64,000 nucleotides of DNA, taken from the NCBI GenBank assembly GCA_021801795.1, contig JAJYXR010000003.1:62001-126000 (forward strand). Reading direction: 5' to 3'. Of the stretch, positions 59,808-64,000 are shown in pieces; the first letter of the stretch is position 1, and every line of letters starts with the position of its first letter. Source of the DNA: Actinomycetes bacterium (GTDB taxonomy: Bacteria > Actinomycetota > Acidimicrobiia > Acidimicrobiales > JAJYXR01). A program made the translations under genes and the position numbers. Under the pieces are notes generated by a model. The model searched no databases. It was not told the origin of the DNA and saw only the letters and a program-made list of their open reading frames with translations.

Positions 59808-60890
59808 TCAGGGCCGCAACGCGTAGTAGAGATTCGCGGGGTCGTCTACTGCCAGCTGGCTGCACGACCTGAAGCCTGCATCCTGGCCCAGCTTCGCCAC
59901 CGCCGAAGGCGGCAGGCCGATGGTGCCCAGCCCGGCTCCTCCTGGCTCCGACATGGAGGACGCGAGGCACGAGGTGAGCGAGAAACCGAGAAACATGGCC
60001 AGCATCGGGTTCTTCGTGTTCGCATCCCAGCTGTCGGCACAACGCACCTCCTTTACGAGCCAGGTCCCGTCGTCCCTGATAGCCCCCCGGATGGCTCTCG
60101 CTCCATCCTCGGGATGGGTCATGTCGTGGAGGCAGTCGAAGGTGAGCACCAGGCCGTAGGCGGCCTTGCGGGGGATCTCCTCGGCGCGCCTGTGAAAGAT
60201 CTCTATGTTCGCGAGCCCCATCTCCGCTGCCTTCGCCCTGGCGCGCTCGACGGCGAGCTCCGAGAGCTCGTAGCCATGAAAGGTGGACCGCGGGAAGGCC
60301 TCGGCCATGGCACAGAGGGCCACGCCGGCACCGCATCCGACGTCGGCCACCAGGATTCCCGCTTCCAGAGCCGCGGGGACTCCCTCGCAGAGAGGCAGGA
60401 CCTGGCCCACCAGAGCCAGCCTGGCCCACGGGCCCAGCATCCGCTCCGTTCGATGCACGCCGCTCGGACCCTGGCGGTCATATGGATAGCCCACACCGGT
60501 ACGAAAGGCTGTCTCCAGATCCTCGATCAGGGAGGGATCCGGTGGCCCGGTGAAGGCGCCACCCGCGTACCTGAGGCTGCCCCGCTCCTCGAGAAGCACC
60601 TCTGCTGCCTCCGCTCGCAGCTCGAAGCGCTCTCCGTCCGCCGAGCGGAGCAGGCCGGCAGCTGCCATTGACCGCAGCCATTCGAGCAGCCACCTGGGAT
60701 GCAGGCCACTCCTGGCGGCGACCTCCTCGGCGCTGAGCGCTCCGGCACCGTCCAGCAACGCGTAGAGGCCCAGCCTGTCTCCGAGGTGTACGAGCAACGA
60801 GACCACCTCGCCCTGCTTGTAGCTCCACAGTAGGAAGGCCAATCGATCCACTTCGTCGGGATCCAGGTCGCGACCGTCCAGTTCACTCAT
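59808..60890 (-). CDS. SAM-dependent methyltransferase with N-terminal winged helix
   Basis: 360 aa from ATG 60890, preceded by GGAGCAGAG; a longer in-frame start at 61079 lacks support and runs into the divergent gene. Residues about 20-90 (VVSLLVHLGDRLGLYALL, LSAEEVAARSGLHPRWLLEWLRSMAAAGLL) form a dimerisation winged helix, as in O-methyltransferases. The SAM motif is ILVADVGCGAGVALCAMAEAFP, followed by FDCLHDMTHPEDG. It resembles the Rv2258c-type class I methyltransferases. Substrate unknown. Confidence 0.88.
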   Translation of the reverse strand: MSELDGRDLDPDEVDRLAFLLWSYKQGEVVSLLVHLGDRLGLYALLDGAGALSAEEVAARSGLHPRWLLEWLRSMAAAGLLRSADGERFELRAEAAEVLLEERGSLRYAGGAFTGPPDPSLIEDLETAFRTGVGYPYDRQGPSGVHRTERMLGPWARLALVGQVLPLCEGVPAALEAGILVADVGCGAGVALCAMAEAFPRSTFHGYELSELAVERARAKAAEMGLANIEIFHRRAEEIPRKAAYGLVLTFDCLHDMTHPEDGARAIRGAIRDDGTWLVKEVRCADSWDANTKNPMLAMFLGFSLTSCLASSMSEPGGAGLGTIGLPPSAVAKLGQDAGFRSCSQLAVDDPANLYYALRP

Positions 60891-60913
60891 CTCTGCTCCT
60901 CCATTTGAGACGC

Positions 60914-60919
60914 TAACCT
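60914..60919 (+). promoter_or_regulatory. Putative -10 (TAACCT) for the DUF3817 gene
   Basis: TAACCT lies 7 nt before ATG 60927, with no Shine-Dalgarno between them. Confidence 0.45.
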
Positions 60920-60926
60920 GTGGGCT

Positions 60927-61301
60927 ATGGCCCAGGCAGCAGCGCGCCGTGCGCTGGTCCGGTACAGGGTGATGGCCTACACGACGGCCGTGCTCCTGAT
61001 AATCCTGGTCTTCGCCGGCATCCCTCTGCAGGTATGGGACCATAACCTCTGGATCGTAGAGGTGGTGGGCACCATGCACGGCTATCTCTACCTGGTCTAC
61101 CTCCTGGTGGCCTTCGACTTCACCAGGAAGCTCCGGGTTCCCGTGGCGCGGATGCTGCTCGTCCTGCTGGCCGGCACCGTGCCCTTCGCAGCGATCGTCG
61201 CGGAGCGGCTTCTCACCAGGCGCTACGAGCGGGAGCTAGCCGAAGGCCTGCTCTCCGACCCGGCAGATACGGCTACGCCAGCTCCAGCCGCCGAGAGATG
61301 A
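60927..61301 (+). CDS. DUF3817 family membrane protein
   Basis: 124 aa with three membrane segments (YTTAVLLIILVFAGIPLQVW, MHGYLYLVYLLVAFDF, MLLVLLAGTVPFAAIVAERL). The phrases RYRVMAYTTA and MHGYLYLVYLL..DF are typical of DUF3817 proteins of actinobacteria. Function unknown. Its TGA overlaps the next ATG (ATGA), so the two membrane proteins are coupled. Confidence 0.88.
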   Translation: MAQAAARRALVRYRVMAYTTAVLLIILVFAGIPLQVWDHNLWIVEVVGTMHGYLYLVYLLVAFDFTRKLRVPVARMLLVLLAGTVPFAAIVAERLLTRRYERELAEGLLSDPADTATPAPAAER

Positions 61302-61699
61302 ACGAACCCGGCAAGGCTCGCAGTCGCTGGCTGTCCAGACGTGCGATCATCGCCCATGTAGCGCTGGTGATATGGGTGCCCGGCTGTGCCATCGCGACCA
61401 GGTGGCAGGTGGGCATCGCCGTAGGGGGCAACAGCCTCGGATGGGTCTACTCGGTGATGTGGCCTACCTTCGCTCTTTTCGCGGTGGTCTTCTGGTGGTA
61501 CCTCATACACGACGACCCCGACTCCCTCGGAAGCCGTGGCCTGAAGCGGATGGTGCAGGACGGTCCACCGATACCCGAAGTCGACGGCGGGAGCGCGTAC
61601 ATCGCTCAGGCAGAGGCAGAGGATCCTGAGCTGGCCGCGTACAACGCCTACCTGGAGAGCCTCTCGAAGACCGCTCCGAGCAGCTGGCAGAGGCGCTGA
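61298..61699 (+). CDS. Small membrane protein of unknown function
   Basis: 133 aa with two membrane segments (IIAHVALVIWVPGCAIA and VMWPTFALFAVVFWWYLIH). The cytoplasmic C-terminal tail is acidic, ending AYNAYLESLSK, a pattern frequent in small actinobacterial proteins next to DUF3817. Translationally coupled to the preceding gene by a 4-nt overlap. Confidence 0.82.
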   Translation: MNEPGKARSRWLSRRAIIAHVALVIWVPGCAIATRWQVGIAVGGNSLGWVYSVMWPTFALFAVVFWWYLIHDDPDSLGSRGLKRMVQDGPPIPEVDGGSAYIAQAEAEDPELAAYNAYLESLSKTAPSSWQRR

Positions 61700-61718
61700 G
61701 CCGTTCGTGAGCCGAGGC

Positions 61719-62552
61719 TCAGCTGCCGCGGAACACCGGTGGGCGCTTGGCCATGAAGGCCGTCATCGCCTCCACGAGGTCGTCGGACTGGAGAAATCCA
61801 GCATTCCAGGTCGCGACGTAGTCGAGACCTTCGGCTACTGACCTGCCCCTGGAGGCCCGCAGCACAGCCTTCGTGCCCTGCACGGCCAGCGGCGAGTTCG
61901 CCGCCATCTCGGCTGCCATGGCCAGGGCTGCCGCCTGGGCAGACGCAGCATCTGGGTGAACGGAGTTCACCAGGCCTATGCGCATGGCATGGTCCGCGGT
62001 GATGTCCTTACCGGTGAGGGCCAGCTCCGCGACCTGACCGGTCCCTATGATCCCGGGAAGCCGCTGGAGGCTTCCGAGATCGGCGACGATGGCTACCCTT
62101 GTCTCGCGCACCGAGATGGTCGCGTCTTTGGATGCCACCCTTACGTCACACGCGGAGGCCAGGTCGATGGCACCTCCTATGCAGTAACCATGAAGGGCAG
62201 CGATCACCGGCTTCGGGCAGTCGGCCACGGCAGTGATGCTGGCCTGCAGCCTCAGTACCTCCCTGCGCACCGCTGAGGCCCGCCTGGCAGGTGATGCCGG
62301 GCTACGACCGTCTGCGGGAGATCCACCCAGGAGCGACCCCATGGCCTTCAGGTCCAGGCCCACGCTGAAATGCGGACCTCGCGCAGCGATGACCACGGCG
62401 CGCACCTCGGGGTCCGCCTCGACCACCTCCATGGCACGCGGCAGCTCCTCGAAGAATGCCGGTCCCATGGCATTACGGGCTTCGGCCCGATCTAGCCAGA
62501 CGGTGGCAATCCCCTCGCCTCGCTCGACGGACAACACGGTCAGCTTCTCCAC
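61719..62552 (-). CDS. Crotonase-family enzyme, dienoyl-CoA isomerase-like
   Basis: 277 aa. The oxyanion-hole segments are PHFSVGLDLKAM and HGYCIGGAIDLASACDVRVAS. ACDVRVAS, ISVRETRVAIVADLGSLQRLP keeps the Asp, Glu and Asp used by delta3,5-delta2,4-dienoyl-CoA isomerases (ECH1 type) rather than the two Glu of enoyl-CoA hydratase. It would act in oxidation of unsaturated fatty acids. GTG start, with TACGCT exactly 6 nt upstream. Confidence 0.87.
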   Translation of the reverse strand: MEKLTVLSVERGEGIATVWLDRAEARNAMGPAFFEELPRAMEVVEADPEVRAVVIAARGPHFSVGLDLKAMGSLLGGSPADGRSPASPARRASAVRREVLRLQASITAVADCPKPVIAALHGYCIGGAIDLASACDVRVASKDATISVRETRVAIVADLGSLQRLPGIIGTGQVAELALTGKDITADHAMRIGLVNSVHPDAASAQAAALAMAAEMAANSPLAVQGTKAVLRASRGRSVAEGLDYVATWNAGFLQSDDLVEAMTAFMAKRPPVFRGS

Positions 62553-62558
62553 GCCGCC

Positions 62559-62584
62559 AGCGTAGACCCAGTGGGGACTAGCCT
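62559..62584. promoter_or_regulatory. Divergent leaderless promoters (crotonase / GH-like lipoprotein)
   Basis: The 38-nt gap holds TACGCT on the reverse strand (62559-62564, 6 nt before GTG 62552) and TAGCCT on the forward strand (62579-62584, 6 nt before GTG 62591). Confidence 0.5.
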
Positions 62585-62590
62585 TCCTCC

Positions 62591-63772
62591 GTGACCAAAC
62601 GCGCCCCGCTGGCCCCTGGACGCGGCCATGGGGAGGAGGCCCAGCCCGACCGTACCCGCGTTCCGAAGGCTGGCCTGATCGCGTGCGCCGCGGTGGCGGT
62701 CCTGCTGGCCAGCTGCTCTGGAACGCCAGCTACTCACCGCCAGTCAACTCCACGCTCTGGCGTGCATCCCGCCAGCCGGTCAGCGCCTCGGGTCCGCTTC
62801 GGGATAATCCCGACTGGAGGCTCGCCATCCGAGCTCCTGCCCGAGCTGCGCGAGCTCTCGGGGGGAAAACCGCTGCTGCTCCACCTCTACGTCGGATGGA
62901 GGGCCGCCGACGGCATGAGCCCACCATGGCTGCCTGGCCTCCAGGCTCAGCTCGCGACCTATGGAAAGGCTGGGTTCGACGAAGAGGTGGTGCTCCGCTA
63001 CGAATCCGCCAGAGGCGACGTGGCAGGTTACGCGGCCTTCGCGGCCGCCCTGGTGAAAGACCTCGCACCGGATCCCCGAGTCACCGACCTGCAGGTGACG
63101 AACGAGGCTGACTCACCCCTCGATCGTGCTGCCTCCGACGGCGGCTACCCGGGCGCCTCCCAGGCACTCGTCGAAGGCATCGAAGAGGCCCACGATGCTG
63201 CTGTTGCCATCGGCTCACCACTGCGCATCGGCTTCAACGTAGCCACCCTTCCCACCACCAGCGCCATGGTCGCGTTCTTCGGGCAGCTATGGCACATCGG
63301 GGGACCCGCCTTCGCCTCCGATGTTGGATTCGTCGGCCTCGACATCTATCCCGGCACCTACTTCCCCCCGCTGCCGGCAGCCGGAACGCTTGACCTATAT
63401 GGCACAGCGGAGTCCACCGTCGCCCAGGCGCTCCAGGACTTCCGCTCTCAGGTGCTTCCCGCGGCCCACATCCCCGCCAGCGCCCACATCGAGATCACCG
63501 AGATCGGATTCGCGACCAGCCACTCCTGGCACCACACCGACGCCGAGCAGGCGCTTCTCGTCCGAGCCTTCGCCGCCGGTGCCTGCAGCGCCGCAGCCAG
63601 GGTAGGACTCAGCGCCTTCGAGTGGTTCGACCTGACAGACGCCTCTGCGCCGGCAGCGGACCTGAGCGCACCGGCGCTGCACCTGCCCTGGCGCTTCGGT
63701 CTGCTCAGGAGCGACCTCCAGGCCAAGCCCGCCTTCGCCACATACCGGAAGGTCATCGCTCGCGGCTGTTAG
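62591..63772 (+). CDS. Secreted glycoside-hydrolase-like lipoprotein (TIM barrel)
   Basis: 393 aa. Signal AGLIACAAVAVLLASCSG contains lipobox LASC. The mature part reads as a TIM barrel of the glycosyl hydrolase clan A type: LLLHLYVGWRAADG, DLQVTNEADSPLD (Asn-Glu as candidate acid/base), VGFVGLDIYPGTYFPP, and HIEITEIGFAT (candidate nucleophile Glu). Family level is not certain (GH53- or GH5-like). GTG start 6 nt after TAGCCT. Confidence 0.78.
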   Translation: MTKRAPLAPGRGHGEEAQPDRTRVPKAGLIACAAVAVLLASCSGTPATHRQSTPRSGVHPASRSAPRVRFGIIPTGGSPSELLPELRELSGGKPLLLHLYVGWRAADGMSPPWLPGLQAQLATYGKAGFDEEVVLRYESARGDVAGYAAFAAALVKDLAPDPRVTDLQVTNEADSPLDRAASDGGYPGASQALVEGIEEAHDAAVAIGSPLRIGFNVATLPTTSAMVAFFGQLWHIGGPAFASDVGFVGLDIYPGTYFPPLPAAGTLDLYGTAESTVAQALQDFRSQVLPAAHIPASAHIEITEIGFATSHSWHHTDAEQALLVRAFAAGACSAAARVGLSAFEWFDLTDASAPAADLSAPALHLPWRFGLLRSDLQAKPAFATYRKVIARGC

Positions 63773-63862
63773 CCGGTATCGGTTGAGCGAGCTCCTGTCG
63801 CGCTCGGCCGCACAGCACCAGCTCGGCCGCCACCGACCTGGCGCGAAGGCACCCCCGGCCGC

Positions 63863-63868
63863 TAACCT
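63863..63868 (+). promoter_or_regulatory. Putative -10 (TAACCT) upstream of the bS22-like gene
   Basis: TAACCT lies 10 nt before the ATG; there is no Shine-Dalgarno sequence. Confidence 0.4.
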
Positions 63869-63878
63869 GCGCCACGAC

Positions 63879-63980
63879 ATGGGATCGCTCATAAAGAAGC
63901 GCCGTAAGCGCATGCGGAAGAAGAAGCATAAGAAGATGCTGAAGGCGACCCGCTGGCAGCGCCGCGCAGCGGGCAAGTAG
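63879..63980 (+). CDS. Small basic ribosomal protein bS22 (AURKAIP1/COX24 domain)
   Basis: 33 aa with 18 Lys/Arg residues: MGSLIKKRRKRMRKKKHKK, then a short tail ending RAAGK. It matches the 32-33-residue actinobacterial bS22 protein found in the decoding region of mycobacterial 30S subunits and annotated as AURKAIP1/COX24-domain protein. An upstream in-frame reading from 63783 is not needed and looks non-coding. Confidence 0.93.
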   Translation: MGSLIKKRRKRMRKKKHKKMLKATRWQRRAAGK

Positions 63981-64000
63981 CGGAATCAGCCTGGGTTCTG

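Noticed and set aside
60891..61079. N-terminal extension of the methyltransferase
   Set aside because: No ribosome-binding site, overlaps the divergent DUF3817 gene and its promoter; ATG 60890 has GGAGCAGAG upstream.

Overview
The window reads as a chromosomal segment of a high-GC actinobacterium, most likely from the Acidimicrobiia or a related deep lineage. Actinobacterial markers are a 33-residue bS22-type ribosomal protein, a fused PafB-PafC WYL regulator, a BsaP-like biotin synthase partner, and a secreted protein ending in YWLA-DG-VYAFGDA-FYG repeats. Class-level placement is inference. Many start codons lie 6-7 nt after a TANNNT hexamer, which fits widespread leaderless transcription.

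Layout. 1-2.7 kb: 5' part of a beta-propeller/phosphoesterase lipoprotein (runs off the left edge). 2.8-6.6 kb: HD-GYP response regulator, acyl-CoA dehydrogenase, and divergently bioB-bsaP. 6.7-10.8 kb: three secreted lipoproteins (PxGW type, beta-helix, beta-propeller). 11.0-20.0 kb: pilin locus A (PilW-like, PilX-like, giant TIG-repeat PilV-like). 20.1-24.6 kb: lipoprotein, membrane protein, FAD/NAD(P) oxidoreductase, second beta-propeller lipoprotein. 24.6-33.2 kb: pilin locus B (PilV-LamG, PilW-2xLamG, glycine-rich PilX, anchored protein). 33.5-37.4 kb: bioA and a bioF-bioD fusion, divergent from an archaeal-type riboflavin synthase. 37.5-41.5 kb: pilin locus C (small PilV, PilW, glycine-rich PilX). 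41.6-45.1 kb: solo MobF-type relaxase domain and fused PafBC. 45.2-51.5 kb: CtaG-like protein, S1P-lyase-like PLP enzyme, FGGY kinase, glycogen-debranching-type enzyme. 51.6-56.9 kb: a split suf locus, sufC1-sufS-sufU converging on sufD-Rieske-sufC2, with no sufB in view. 56.9-64.0 kb: large secreted SGNH protein, tRNA-Gln, methyltransferase, two membrane proteins, crotonase, glycoside-hydrolase-like lipoprotein, bS22.

The most unusual content is the set of three independent PilV/PilW/PilX-type minor pilin trios within about 30 kb. In them a pilin N-terminus is joined to large TIG, LamG or ALK-type glycine-rich modules, and no pilus motor, platform or peptidase gene is in the window. They look like exchangeable tips or adhesins for a type IV pilus encoded elsewhere. 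Secreted beta-propeller and beta-helix lipoproteins lie between them. A second theme is in-frame minisatellites inside conserved genes (SufU, SufC2, SufD, BioF-BioD, the FGGY kinase, PafBC, signal-peptide n-regions). Biotin synthesis is covered by bioA, bioF-bioD, bioB and bsaP at two sites 30 kb apart.
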